This document shows, piece by piece, positions 34,201-46,308 of a DNA stretch of 64,000 bases. The position numbers and the translations under genes were made by a program. The DNA comes from Chrysopilus asiliformis (Eukaryota > Arthropoda > Insecta > Diptera > Rhagionidae), in the NCBI GenBank assembly GCA_964034945.1, contig OZ035960.1, forward strand, positions 51,277,706 through 51,341,705. Reading direction: 5' to 3'. A model generated the notes under the pieces. That model made no database searches and was not told the DNA's origin. It saw only the letters and a list, made by a program, of their open reading frames with translations. The first letter of the stretch is position 1. The number at the start of each line of letters is the position of its first letter.

Positions 34201-36057
34201 TTCCACAATATTTTTCGCTTACTGTCTGACCGAATTTAAGTGTTATACTTCACAGGTAATACTCGATAAATTTTGCTCTTTTTCGGATGTCAGCCTAACT
34301 TGTTCTCATTTTCAAAGAGTTTTAAGTGAGGTGTTTTGACGATAGGTTGATACGGTTAACCCATATTCATGTTTTAATTATCGCACACTCTAAAAACTTG
34401 TTATTGAATATTCATTCAATAATTGAGTGTAACACAATTACTGAGTGAAAATTCAACCTGCGTTGTAATTTTGAACACGCTTGTTTGCAACAAAAGACTC
34501 CATACATTTCCAAAAACTTTTAAAAATATTTTAGTTAAAACTAAATGCATTATATTGCTGCAAATCACACAAGACGTTGAATTTTAACGCAATAAATGTG
34601 TTACACCTATTACACTAAATTTTTGGGTGAAAATTATATGAATCGAGTGATTTAGATGTATTTGATTAGCTTTCTTCAGTCAAGCTCAATGGCGAGGCTC
34701 ATATAATTCGGCACTCTATCTTAATTAATACTAAGACTCATAACACGAATTATGACTTAAATGAGCCAATGACGTCTATGTCAATTTTATATTACAATAC
34801 AGTTTATTGTGATTTTATTCTAACGAAAGATTTTTTAAAAACTAATTTCAAATGTGAAACGTAATCCATTTTTTGAAAAATCTCGACCGTTGATTTCTTT
34901 CCTTAGATTTCTCGGTCGTCGAATGATCCAACAATGGCTGAAAGCACATGGCAAACTTCAACAAATGTTGAATATTTAACAAGTCTGATCAAAGAATCAA
35001 CCAAACATATTCTGAATTTTCAACATCAAATTAAGGATTGTCGTTAAATTTAAATAGCAATTATGTTGGATTTTCAACAAATGATGAATTTTCAACTAAA
35101 AACGACTAATATTCAACAAAATTTTCAATTCATTCAATTATTGAGTTAAATTTTCAATATTTTGATGTAATTTTAACACCACATAGGAGAAATACAAACT
35201 CGATAATAAACTTTAAAAAAACACGTATATATGGGAATTTTCGTAATGATTTCATGATTACATACACACTCCGGTCACACCTTGAAGGATTTTCACGGTA
35301 ACAAAATATCCACAAAATATCCAACAAAATATCCATAATGAATAAACTTATTTTATATACTGTTTTATGTTTCTTTGAGTCTGTTGCATTACCCTATCAT
35401 ACTCCCAGCCATACAGAAATATAAATGCAAAGTGCTGTTGCCCATTTTATGCACATTATTATAATAATGGGAAAACGAACATAAACAAATAACGTCGACA
35501 AATGTAAAATTGAAAACCAGCAGAAAGAAAGCAAAGCCAATGCATTTTCTGGTGGACCACATTGCGGTGATGTTTTTATTATGCTTCCTCTATAATTTCA
35601 AAGTTCATCAGACATACCGAGGTGCATTTACGTACACCTATGTATGTACTTGTATATCGATCAGCTAAAAGCTTTTCAAATAATAACCAGGTTCAATTTT
35701 ATGTTTGCGTGCAACATTATGCTATTTCATTTCTATTTTATTTCTTTTGTGAATTGATACATGAAAAAAAACCCAGAATTATGCTAAACTATTGAGTATT
35801 GGCAGAAGCCAGAACTAATTCGGCCTGGATTATTTTCTCAAATCTAGAGAGAAAAAAAGGTAATAAAATTTTGTAGACAAACATTGTATATTTGTTTAAG
35901 GTGGGCACAGAAATTAATATCAAATTTATATCAAATTTAAAATAAAAATTTCTGTGATTTTTACGGCACGTTTCCTGGCAGCTATATTTTAGCAAAATTT
36001 AAAATTTCTTTACAATTAAAGAAACTTATACTTGTTTTTATTTCACATTTAAATAAA
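34201..36057. other. AT-rich DNA, possible decayed repeat at 34390-35170
   Basis: ATTCAATAATTGAGT occurs near 34416 and ATTCAATTATTGAGT near 35134, with AACAAAT/TTCAAC motifs between. It may be an old element, but ends could not be fixed. From 35170 to 36057 nothing is recognised. Confidence 0.35.
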
Positions 36058-36416
36058 CCGGGGCTGTGGAGTTGGCAGCTCAACCTTTGCCGCCGACTTC
36101 AACTGTGATTCCGAGTCTGACTCGGACTCCTGAAAGTCTAGAAGGTCTAACACCAACTCCGACTCCATTGCTAGGTAATAAAAAATCATCAAATCACCTC
36201 AATTCCCAAATCAAATATTAGTTTTGATAACAAAACATTGATTTTTGACCCGAACTAGAGGCACAACAAACTATAGAGTGGCCAATGGAGGTAAAATAAT
36301 CGGTTTGGAGTTGGGGTCAACAAATTTTCTCCGATTCCGACTCTTAAACTCTCTTAGGAAAATTGACCGTCTCTGAATCCGACTCCTAAACCAATAATTT
36401 AGGCTCCCTAACCCTG
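36058..36416. mobile_element. hAT-like element with GACTCC motifs
   Basis: The left end CCGGGGCTGTGGAGTTGG and right end CTCCCTAACCCTG resemble CAGGG-type hAT ends. CCGACTCC/GGAGTTGG motifs are clustered at both sides. The 8-bp duplication is not exact, so borders are provisional. Confidence 0.55.
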
Positions 36417-36726
36417 ACATAAATTTAGGGAGACAGTAAGAATCTAGTCCCTTTTCAAAAAATTTTCTCTAGTGGGGTCTGCAGAAGTCCAAAAAGTAGC
36501 TCATAAGTTTAGTTTGTAGTTAGTTGTTTATATAACTTGTGGTTTGTTGTTTATAAGATACTCGTACTTATTGGCAATACCGTTCTGAGAGGAGTCGAAA
36601 GGATAATCACAACTTTTCACACATCAAATTAATAATTTTGCAGAAAAAGTTGATCCTTTTTCACATCAAGTTGGCTATATTTCACGTTGAAATAGCAATT
36701 TCATATATGAAAAAACTTTATGAACA

Positions 36727-36950
36727 AAAAACATCTTTTTTTGAAAAAGCTTTTATTTAAAAAAATGCGCTAAAGAGGAAAAAATAATTTTTTGGGCGCT
36801 ATGTATCAGAAACAAAAGCGAGATAAATATTTATTTTATTTAATTTTTAGCTCGCTTTTATTTCTGATACTTAGCGCCAAAAAAAATATTTTTTCCTTTT
36901 TAGTGCATTTTTTTAAATAAAAGCCTTTTTAAAAAAAATCTTTTAATTTT
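36727..36950. repeat. Large imperfect palindrome
   Basis: Arms of about 95 bp contain GGGCGCTATGTATCAGAAA and its complement around AAATATTTATTTTATTT. A second example is at 42650-42800. Confidence 0.8.
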
Positions 36951-36989
36951 TTGAATTTTATCATATTTAGTTATCTCGTATTTGATTAT

Positions 36990-37265
36990 TATGACTAAAA
37001 CTCGGAAACGAAAAGGATAATCACATTATCCTAACAGGACTTCTGTTATCCTTACAGGCTTCTTAATGTCAGAATCGGTGTTGCCGATCCCAAAAACCCC
37101 CAGATGAGATTTTTCCCGAAAAATTCGAGAGAAAGAATAATCACGTTATCCTTACCTTCCTTGGTTCTTACAAGGACGAAGTAGTGAAAATATTGTATTG
37201 TGATCGCACTTACGTATGTGTGCAGAATTTCAAGTTAATCGGAGGAATGAAGTGAATATTTTTTT
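36990..37265 (-). repeat. Helitron-like repeat units, family X
   Basis: Inverted relative to 42175-42640. It contains GATAATCACGTTATCC, TTCCCGAAAAATT-like and GTATGTGTGCAGAATTTCAA segments. Its palindrome lies alongside at 36727-36950. Confidence 0.65.
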
Positions 37266-37445
37266 TAATTTTCGTAGTCTTTCTCTGAAAATGGTTTAAA
37301 ATAAAACTGAAACGTTGGAAATGAAAAATTAAAACTTTTTTTACACCAAGTCTCTGCAAAACAAATATTATTTTTGAATTTTTGTAGATAAACTGGATTT
37401 GTATATGGTCAATTTGACTTGTAAAAACCTAAATTTTATCTGTAA

Positions 37446-38188
37446 AGGTAGAAATACACGACGAGAGACTTTGGTCTCTTAAGGAGCCTCCACACGCTCA
37501 ATGTTACTTGACAATTTTACTTGAATGACTCATGTTTCAAGTAATATTGATCGTTTGGATGCTCTTCAATGTTACGTGTTGAGGTAATTTCCATCAATGT
37601 TACTTGACAAAAATTTTCATCAATAATACTTGTCAAGTAACATTGAACGTGTGGAGGCTCCTTTAGGCCAAACATTTCGCCTCTGCATACAAAGAGACCT
37701 GTTTATACACTTCGGAGATTTGTCTCCAAGTATCAAGTCTCTAGGGTCTCTTGGGAGACTTAAGTTTCTTGCCGTGTAGCTACTAATGAGAGAGTCTCTT
37801 TAATGCGTCTCCGGTCTTCAAAACGTGTTGATATCTCTCTCTTGGTCTCCGGAAACGACTTTTGACATTTCAGGAAATTGTTTTGTGGGAACGAGAATTT
37901 GTTTCGTTGTTTTGAGATTAAAGGTCAGTTTTTATAAAGAAAAAAAGTGTTTTTACTTATTTTATATTTTAGATTAGTGATATTGTTGTTATGCTTGGAG
38001 ACGAGATACCTGCGTCGTGTATGCACTCCAGAGACATTGCTTTTAGAGACTTTTTAGTAAACGTCTCCGGAGATCTATTTTTTGATCTCCAGATTTAAAT
38101 GTCTGTGATCGTGTATACACTTTGGAGATTTTTGCCTTTTGTACCCTGGAGACCAGAGACCAAAGTCTCTCGTCGTGTATTTCTACCT
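37446..38188. mobile_element. Harbinger-like MITE, family T, copy 2
   Basis: Termini AGGTAGAAATACACG and complement, TAA on both sides, inverted relative to 13004-13569. It is interrupted by the MITE at 37482-37662. Its right TAA is also the left border of the next MITE. Confidence 0.9.
37482..37662. mobile_element. TTA-flanked MITE nested in family T copy 2
   Basis: The termini AGGAGCCTCCACACG and their complement are bordered by TTA. The intact target GGTCTCTTAGACC is present, inverted, at about 13535 in family T copy 1. TTACTTGACA motifs recur. Confidence 0.9.
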
Positions 38189-38191
38189 TAA

Positions 38192-38678
38192 TGCGGCCCC
38201 TAGACGTGCAATATTATTGTGCAATATATTGTACAATATTATTGACATGCCCCTAGACGATACAATATTATTGCACAACAAATCATTTTACGTTTGATTC
38301 GTGAGCAGCCAACATGTCTCTAAATGACATTGAAGCTAGTTGTGTAGCCATTGCACTGGCTGTGAACTTCAAAAATTAGTTTGACAAAAGCGCAGATGGT
38401 TGAAGGAGTGGTTAAAAAAAAGAACGACTTAAAAATAAGCGAACCAAGGGATTTCCTTCGCCATAGTTAGGTGTACTCTCGGCGATATTTCATACGATAC
38501 TGAGCCAATATTGTACAATATCGCCCTCAGACTATAAAAACTTATTGTGCAAAAAAAATCAAACCGATTTTGATTCCTTTAATATATTGCACAACCGTTC
38601 AATATTACCCCTAGACGGTCAATATATTGCACAATATTGAAATATTGCACAATAATATTGCACGTCTAGGGGCCACTT
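38192..38678. mobile_element. Harbinger-like MITE with CAATATTATTG motifs
   Basis: The termini TGCGGCCCCTAGACGTGCAA and their complement are bordered by TAA. Both ends carry ATATTGCACAATATT-type motifs. The centre holds a transposase-like fragment. Confidence 0.85.
38314..38470 (+). pseudogene. Decayed Harbinger transposase N-terminal fragment
   Basis: Broken plus-strand frames read MSLNDIEASCVAIALAV, then in another frame RWLKEWLKKRTT, then SEPRDFLRHS. The order resembles the N-terminal region of PIF/Harbinger transposases: Trp-rich motif of the RRWWVRPW type, then a ...L.EP.DF...R segment before the DDE domain. Stops and frame changes separate the pieces, and the catalytic domain is absent. 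The match is by eye on short stretches. It agrees with the TAA duplication of the host MITE. Confidence 0.45.
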
Positions 38679-38733
38679 AAGAATCCCAATTTGATTTGCA
38701 AAACGATGACTTTAATTCACAAAAAAAAATTAA

Positions 38734-38810
38734 CACGTTTACTGCCAAATGATTTTGTTTTGTGGCCAACTGCGAGTATACTCGTATACTCGTAGTTGGC
38801 AGTGAACGTG
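38734..38810. mobile_element. 77-bp piggyBac-like MITE
   Basis: The termini CACGTTTACTGCCAA and TTGGCAGTGAACGTG are bordered by TTAA on both sides. Its centre is TATACTCGTATACTCG. Confidence 0.75.
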
Positions 38811-38814
38811 TTAA

Positions 38815-39356
38815 TTTGATATTATGTTGAACAAAAATTTTTCCTGATAGGCGACTAATTTAATAGTGAGAGTTGAATTAACATTGTCTAAACGGCTCAG
38901 AATACTTTCAGGAGAGGTGGTTGAAAGGAAGAGGAGTTTTAGGTTAGTAATGCCCACCATAAAGCTTGGACCATAGATATACTAGATCGCTCGATTTGCT
39001 GTCTCAAATGGTCCCATTTCAATACAGTTCAGTGAATCAAAACGAATCAAGTAAGAGCGAGATAACCGTATGAAAATAAATATAGTCCTCTCGTTTAAAC
39101 CGTGAGCTGTCAAAGGAAAATAAACTTTCGGAATGGTGTTGGCGCCTAAAGTTATTTGTTTGCGCCTAAAGTTAGTCTCAAACTTGTGAAATTTGAATTT
39201 CGCGGCAAAGTAAATTTGAATTTCGCGACCTTATACAGTTCAGTGGATGCGTGGGAAATACTTTTGGGACCATTTTTCAGCAGAGCTTTGTATGGTGACA
39301 GTTGTTCTATGTTATACAGTTCTGTGGCTTGGACAAAATTGGTTCAGCTATTATTA
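38815..39356. other. Unannotated DNA
   Basis: A short tandem GCGCCTAAAGTTA repeat lies at about 39145-39175. No supported gene or element. Confidence 0.4.
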
Positions 39357-39780
39357 GGGTGACTAAATTTATTTTGGGCCAATCCGTGACAAGATGAGTG
39401 GGGCGGGGGAAGAAAGAAGGCTGAAACGAAACAATAACGAAATAAAAAAAAGTATATAGAAAACTATACAAGACTCGGACAACATTTAAGAAATAAAATT
39501 CGGGGAAAAGCAGTTAACAAATTTGAGCCACAGGCGAAAATCTTTAAAGACAATGCGGCGCAATGAATTAAATCAAGAGCTACACAGTCCCATGCGCAAA
39601 GCAACTCAATTCTTCGTTCATAAGGCAACCTAAATGAAATCGCCAAACCATTAATAAAGAAAACTGAGCCGCGGACGGAAATTTTTAGAAGACAAAATCC
39701 CACGGTTGAAAATTGTTTAAAAAATGCGCCGCAGGTGAACAAAACATACAATTTCCAGCTATCCCCATCCGAAGTAGATT
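39357..39780. repeat. Repeat related to 24355-24545
   Basis: It starts AGGGTGACTAAATTTA and shares AATCAAGAGCTACACAGTCC and GACAAGATGAG with the other copy. Probably part of a hAT-type element; the partner end is not identified. Confidence 0.5.
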
Positions 39781-39803
39781 TATGTTTATATTTAGTAATA
39801 TTT

Positions 39804-40474
39804 CTGTGGTCACAAGTTGTAAGGGCCTAACTCGACTTTAGCCGTTTTCAATGTTTTTACAGAATCGTGTTCTCCTTCCAAAATGCTCTTAATTCCACTA
39901 ACCCGTTAGTTTCTACGACCATTTTTGACTGTTATAGGCTACTACATCAAATGGCTAAAGTCAAAAAATTTCCAAGTTGCATTTGGAAGAACGGCTAAAG
40001 TCAGATCCCATATATTTTTGTATAGACTTAATCCACTCTTATGGGCGCGAAGCTGCATTGATTTGATCGTTTTTGCACGTGGAATAGTGGCTTAAGTCGA
40101 ATTAGTTCATTCTTCGGTTTTAATTTTTCCGAAACGAGCAGGCTAAAGTCTGTTTTAGCCTCTTTTTCAAATCGGGGTGTAGGTTTTTAGGGGCTTAACT
40201 TGACTTTAGCCATTGATTGTAGCGATTTCTAAGACATAAAAAAGTTTTGAAAGAGTGGCTAAAGTAAAATAATCCTTAATGAAAATATTAAGTTTGAATA
40301 AACCAGATTAAACCAATCGTAAAAAGTTTTTTTTCCTAACGTTTTGTAGTTATAGGTTTTTGAATTCGGTTTGATACCCCTTTGCCACCAACAGTTAAAA
40401 TTTCATAAATATTAAAATGCTTCTCCTGAAAAATGAAGAAATTCGACTTAAGCCCTTTTTACTTGTGACCACAG
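39804..40474. mobile_element. Inverted-repeat element with GGCTAAAGT arrays
   Basis: The termini CTGTGGTCACAAGT and ACTTGTGACCACAG are followed by AAGGGC.TAA.TCGA at both ends. About nine copies of GGCTAAAGTC (or its complement GACTTTAGCC) lie between. No target duplication or coding region is clear. Confidence 0.75.
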
Positions 40475-40479
40475 AATTC

Positions 40480-42170
40480 TAGCGCTTGATAAATCTTAAC
40501 ATTAAATGGAATAATCTGGAACAAAAAATTAATATCCGCGACGCCGGAAAAACATGTTTAAATTCTGGACTGTCTCGGCGTATCCGGGGCGTAAGGGGCC
40601 CTAGTTATAACCGAACAAATAAAAATAAAGTCCACACTTTTATTAAAAAATTAAATATTTTCTGCAATGACAGGTTTGAAAATGTTAATGGCAAATAGTA
40701 CGTGTATTTTACCAATTGTCAAAACTAAGCAAAGCTAAGAGGTCACGGATAGAAAAATTAAATAACTCTCTATCACATCGCCCTAAACGAATAATTTATC
40801 ACTGGACTTGGAAATAATAGGGGGTGATCCTATATCAATTTTCCTTTTCAATTGAAAATCACATGCAAAAGTAGTCACAGTCTGACCGTAGTGGGGTTTC
40901 CTTTCACACGGCGTCGAAACGCTATTTCACTTTCATACAACGGTGTTGAAATTAAAACCGTGTCGTTCATCATTCACGTTTTCCGCTTTTCCTAGTTTTC
41001 ACGTATTTACACAATGCTTAAACCGACAAAGAAATGTCCTTTCAGTTAAAAAAACAATAAATCAAAGCAATGCCAGTATTGACACTGAATAGGGAAATCA
41101 GTAAAGAAAAGTTAAAGAATTTTGAATTTTTCGTCGACTATTAGAAAGTTTTTAGTAGTATTTTTGGATAATAGTCACATGTGTAAACTTTACGCCTCTT
41201 TTTTCTCCGCCCTCAACAAGTGTGAAGCGCTGATCACATGTTTCTTATCATTTTGTTGTTAAAAGTGCGTGACTTCTTATACGCTTAGAGGACTTCTTTT
41301 AATAAAATTGTCTTTCATGAGGCGCCACCCTTCTTTGGGGAAATTTGGGAAATGCGCAAGTGCTTAAATTTAATGGTATTGGTTCGGAAGGAGGCAAACT
41401 ACATTAGGCGCATGTTGGAATTATTGAAACGGAACAAGGGAAAAATTGTTTTGCTCCGTTTTATTTTGGCTAAAAACCGTAATTTATTATTGTTATAAAT
41501 AAATACGTACAAATAAAAAAAAGCGGTGTATCTGACCTTGAGATGATGGTTTGTTATATTATACGAGGCGTACAGACTTCTAAAACGTGTATGCAATATT
41601 TTTAGTGAAATCTAATCACAATAGAAAAGTTTCCCTAAATAAAAGTTTCCAAACATCATTTTCTCATTTTCTTTTATGCTTAATTTATTGATGGAAGTGT
41701 CCCATTGGACTCATCCATAAAAATGAATACCGTAAATGACCTAAACATATTTTACTTAAAATCTAAGTGATACCTATTTTGGCAAAGTTTCTTGGAATTT
41801 GCAAATGAAAGGGCATTACTTATAATTAGGTTGATGTGGTCAAATTGGTTTCTTACTTTTTCTTAATATTAGTAAGATATAAATTTTTTTTCAATATTTT
41901 GTGTTTCATAAACTTTCGAAAAAATATATTGAAAATAACCATAGAACCTAAAAAGGTAATGACGACATAGCAATTTCTTGGGTATCCCTGACTTATTTTT
42001 TCATTATTTTTTATCTTAATATTTGGTGATTCTGAACATAATATGCGGGCTATTTTTTTTATTCAACCAATTATGCCAAGTATTGTCCGATCAAAAGTTT
42101 CGGTTTCGGTTTCGGGCAAAAAATACACAAATTTGCAGCTTTTTCTTCGAAAAGAAGAGTATTTTTTAAA
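40480..42170. other. AT-rich DNA, few signals
   Basis: A short fragment at 40545-40620 with CTGGACTGTCTCGGCG resembles 43970-44040. Otherwise no element ends or exons were supported. Confidence 0.4.
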
Positions 42171-42174
42171 AACT

Positions 42175-42640
42175 TTTATTTAGCGTATTTATTTGTTTGT
42201 TTCTTTGCCTGTCTGTCAGATTCAAATCTTGCAATCAAATTTTGACCCACTTCGACTCATCCGATTGACTTGAAATTTTGTACACATACGTAACTTCGAT
42301 GGATGAAGTAGTATTTACTACTTCATCCTTGTAAGCATAAGGGAAGGTCCTATAAGGATAACGTGATTATCTTTTCCTCAAATTTTCCGATAAAAAAAAT
42401 CTCATTTGGAGGTTTCTGAGGTCGCTGACTTCGATTCCGACGTTAAAAGTCTGTAAGGACAACGGAAGGCCCTATAAGGATTGCGTGATTATCCTTTTCT
42501 TCAAATTTTCCGGGAAAAATCTCATATAGGGGTTTCTGGGATCGGCGAATCTGATTCTGACATCAAGAAGTCTGTAAGGATATCGGAAGATCCTGTTAGG
42601 ATAATGTGATTAGCGCTTTCATTTTGGAAAGGATAAAAAA
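42175..42640 (+). repeat. Helitron-like repeat units, family X
   Basis: It contains CTCATCCGATTGACTTGAAA, then three units of about 125 bp with AGGATAACGTGATTATC and TTTCCGGGAAAAATCTCAT. Copies occur at 52890-53300 (+) and 36990-37265 (-), and a tail at 32705-32916 (-). Confidence 0.7.
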
Positions 42641-42649
42641 TAAATAAAA

Positions 42650-42800
42650 CAAAAAAAATTTAAAAAAACTTTTATTTAAAATAAAATTTACTAAAAAGAA
42701 AAAAAAATTTTTTTTGGGCGCTGTGTATCAGAAATAAAGGCGAAATCTCGCTTTTATTTCTGATACACAGCACCCAATTTTTTTTTCTTTTTATCAATTT
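42650..42800. repeat. Imperfect palindrome next to family X
   Basis: Arms around GGGCGCTGTGTATCAGAAAT and its complement, centred near 42747. Related to 36727-36950, and half present at 53395-53460. Confidence 0.8.
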
Positions 42801-42879
42801 TTTAAATGAAAGCTTTTTGTTGCAGCTGAACAAAAGTAAAAGAAAAACCAATGTTTTGATTCGTTTTAACAATTTATTT

Positions 42880-44160
42880 TACACGGAAACGCTAAAAAGA
42901 AAACCGACCGATCGATCTCGAGGATTACCAATAAGTCCTTAAACAATAAGAATTCAGATTTTTGATACTCTAAATTATTACAATGAAATAGAAAACGCAG
43001 TGGCGGCGTCAACACTATAAAAAAAAATTTATAAAGCGTTTTGGAAACAAGGCAAATATGTCAAAATCACTTAAAAGGAGAAGAAAATATCAAGAAATTT
43101 TTATTTTTCCAAACTTTCTGGTCATACATAGCTCGCTAGACAAAGGTTTCAATTTCGGCCGAGACTAACTTCTAGGCCGAATGTGGGTTTCGGTTTCGAC
43201 CTGAAAATTGGGTTTCAGTCGGACACTTACGCCAAGACATAACTTTAGCACATACGTTTGTCTAAAGTAAAACATATTAAAAATGACCTTAGGCATGTAT
43301 AGTACGAAAGCATTATGAAAACTTTACGCTTAATTGTGAAAACCTTAGGTTGGAAAAACACAAGATATTGTGTTACCTGATTCAAATTTCAGATCCATTA
43401 GGCGGGTAGTTTTTAAGGGAGTGAAGACAAATTTGTTTTTTACATATGTAAAGGTATTAAAATCACTTACAAAATCGAGATTAGAACATGGAAAATCGAA
43501 ATTAGGGATCCACACTTTCCTAGAACATATCGACTCCTTTCGATGATTCCGTAACATAACAGTGTGTGTGTGTGTGAACCTGTATCGATATTGACGCGGT
43601 TTTTTGCATTTGGAAGCAGTTATTGTTCGATAGAACCATAAAGAACATGATTTTAGAAAAAACGAACTGTTTGAAATCGCAAAAATGTTTTCCAATTGTA
43701 TGGGAGAGGGCGGAAGGAGTGTTTCAATTTTTCTTATTTTAGAACAAAGCTTACCTTTGGGTTAAAGCCTGTTTTTTTTCTACTTTCTACTTCTATTAGT
43801 TATTGAGTTTTCAAATGTTTTTGTGTAGAATATGTCGACATAAATATCTAATTTTTCATCATATGAGGTTTAATTATATTGACTTGGACGGACATTAGTA
43901 AATTTAATTTGGACCTACACAAATAATAGATATGCACTCGGTACACATTTGTTGAAGAATGTGCCGCAGACAAAAATTTAGTGTCCGGAATGGTTTAAAT
44001 CCGGGACTGTGTCGGCTAATTCGATGCCTATTGTTATAGCCAGAGATAGGTGAGTTTCGGTTTTGCTTCAAGCTTTGTGAGAACTACATGCTTCACTGTT
44101 TTTCGCAAATAAAATGGAAATAGGTTATTTGAATTAAAAAGCATTTGGAAGACAGAATTT
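42880..44160. other. AT-rich DNA with repeat fragments
   Basis: It holds a foldback half copy at 43437-43540 (see 24811-25096), a GT run at 43561-43576 and a fragment at 43970-44040. The 116-codon minus frame at 43345-43695 overlaps these and is not considered a gene. Confidence 0.45.
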
Positions 44161-44164
44161 GTTA

Positions 44165-45115
44165 CATGAGTAGTGCCCAAAGCACATGAAAAATATCAGT
44201 TGTGATCAACATAAAACTTTCCTCTGCAATATTTAGTTTCGAGAAATAATATTTTTTCAAATATCTCGAAAACCGTTAAACATACGTAAAAACCGTTCCT
44301 TTAAATTTGCTTATATGCAATTTTATATATAGTTTTCGAAAAACTTTAAAAAAAACATTTTTTTTTTAAATATATTGAGAACCGTTAGAGATGAGGAAAA
44401 AATGTAGAACATTTTATTTCCTTTAACTTTTTTTATATTTTTTCCCCCCAAAAGTGCATAGTTTTCCGAGCAATTTTCAAAAAAACGTATTTAAAAAAAA
44501 TTGAATGGAAGGTACGCGCTATAGCTAAGGTTGCTTTTCTAGAAAACTACGATTTTTGTAAAATTTATTTACAAAAAATTTCAAATCGCTAGTTCAACCT
44601 GTTCTCGAAACATATGCTAGGACATCCTCATCATTTTGCCTGAAACGGATTTCGTACACGGCAAAAAATCCTGGAGTATTTTTCAATCTAAAAATTATAT
44701 TGACGAAATCTTAATACATATTTTGGATTGGAATTTAATACATGCGAATTTTTGAAAATATTTTAGCCTTTTTTGCAGTAATATTTGAACAATTTTTTAT
44801 TATGTATTGAACTTAAATACTTTTAACATTAATGTCTACAATTTAATCAAAATTTTAGACTTTTATACTGAATTAAACCAAAAATAAATTTATAAAAATT
44901 TCTAATCCATATTATTGGATTAGAATTTTCCCTTGGATTACATATATAGGCCCAGCGTAATTCAGTTTTGATTGGAATTTATTCCAAGATTTTTTGCCGT
45001 GTATTGATCAGAAATTTTCTAGCTGCCCTCGTTCTCAAGTCGGCCTCCATCATGAACGGAACACTTTGCTTCAGAGCAGAGGAAAGTAAAAAACAGCGAT
45101 TGATAATGGTGGTTT
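44165..45115 (+). repeat. Family S repeat, interrupted
   Basis: About 600 bp of family S, from GTTGTGATCAACATAAAACT to GCAGAGGAAAGTAAA, with a MITE at 44657-45001. Repeated ATCTCGAAAACCGTT segments lie inside. ACTTTCCTCTGC near the start and GCAGAGGAAAGT near the end are complementary, so this may be a terminal-inverted-repeat element. Confidence 0.65.
44657..45001. mobile_element. TA-flanked MITE, family C, copy 2
   Basis: Inverted relative to copy 1 (19554-19896), with the same CACGGCAAAAAATC ends and TA borders. The empty site TTCGTACTGAT is present at 48698 in another family S copy. Confidence 0.92.
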
Positions 45116-45896
45116 CAAGAAATAAATATTTGGAAGAGATATGGACGACTTCTTTACCAAATATTTTATTTAAATGAAAACCACGATGATCTACAGAAAG
45201 ATCAGCGAATATATTTGATTAAATTCAAATGGTCGAGAAATTTAAATAATATTTTATTTATTTTCACCTGATATTTTGTTTTCTTACTACGCATTTTTAC
45301 ACAATTTCGATTTTTCATTGCATAAATTTTCATCATTTTTGACTTTTTCAATTAATGCTTTACCATCGCGACCTCTGCTGTTGATGGGTTCCAACGAAAC
45401 CTTACAAATGTTCCAATTCATAAATATTTCAGTCCAGACTAAAGCCCGGAATCCAATTGGCCCCACACAACATTTACGGCGACAATTCAGATTTTAAACT
45501 TATAGCACCCTATGATTTTGTACACAATCAATCCGACCAATTTTGTCGTAAAAACTTAAATCGAATTTAACTTTTGTCGGTCAGCTCGCCGAGAAAATTT
45601 CATTGTTGATTCAAAATGAAATCTTATGGGGACGCCATAAAATCTAAATTTCGTCACTTAAAAAAAGTATTGGGAAATATAGTTCGTATGCTGTGTTGCT
45701 TACATTCACGTTCCTAATTTGTATGATAATTGGTAACACGAAATATTGTATGTGGCTCACCGTACGAGTGTCAAAATCAAGTGAAAAACAAATGACGTTT
45801 AGAACAACAAAGTGTGCGCAATTGTATATGGAGGGCGACATTGTCGCCGTAATCTGCCCCCGTAAATGTTGTGTTGAGCCAATTGTATTTTGCGCT
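45116..45896. other. AT-rich DNA, nothing recognised
   Basis: No supported feature. The 114-codon frame at 45693-46037 runs into the following MITE and is not a gene. Confidence 0.45.
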
Positions 45897-45899
45897 TTA

Positions 45900-46305
45900 G
45901 CGCGGTATTACACATGGCAACTTTCGGGCTTACATAAGCCGACTTTCGGGAGAAACGACTGCGGAGATGGAAGGGAAAAGTTGCCACTCGAAATCATGGC
46001 TTATCGACAACTTTGTGCATACATGCAAAGCGTGTAAACCGGTTTGGGAAAAGTAGTAGGGAGAAATCATTTTCTTTCTGACCGTCAGCAGGTAAAGATA
46101 TATGAAGCAGCAGCAATTTCAATGGTTTTTCCCATATTAACTGTCTGGCAACTGAAGCACGACTGATTTTGAGTCCACACACACACACATGTAAACTTGT
46201 GTAGCATATGCAAACAGGATTGGCCTATTTAAGCCAAATCTATGCACAGTGGCTTATTTAAGCCCAAAAGTTGCCAGCTTAAATAAGGCAAGTGTAATAC
46301 CGCAC
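45900..46305. mobile_element. TTA-flanked MITE
   Basis: The termini GCGCGGTATTACACATG and CAAGTGTAATACCGCAC are bordered by TTA. Both arms contain GGCTTA...TAAGCC motifs. Confidence 0.85.
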
Positions 46306-46308
46306 TTA

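Noticed and set aside
45693..46037. 114-codon ORF
   Set aside because: It crosses into the TTA-flanked MITE at 45900-46305.
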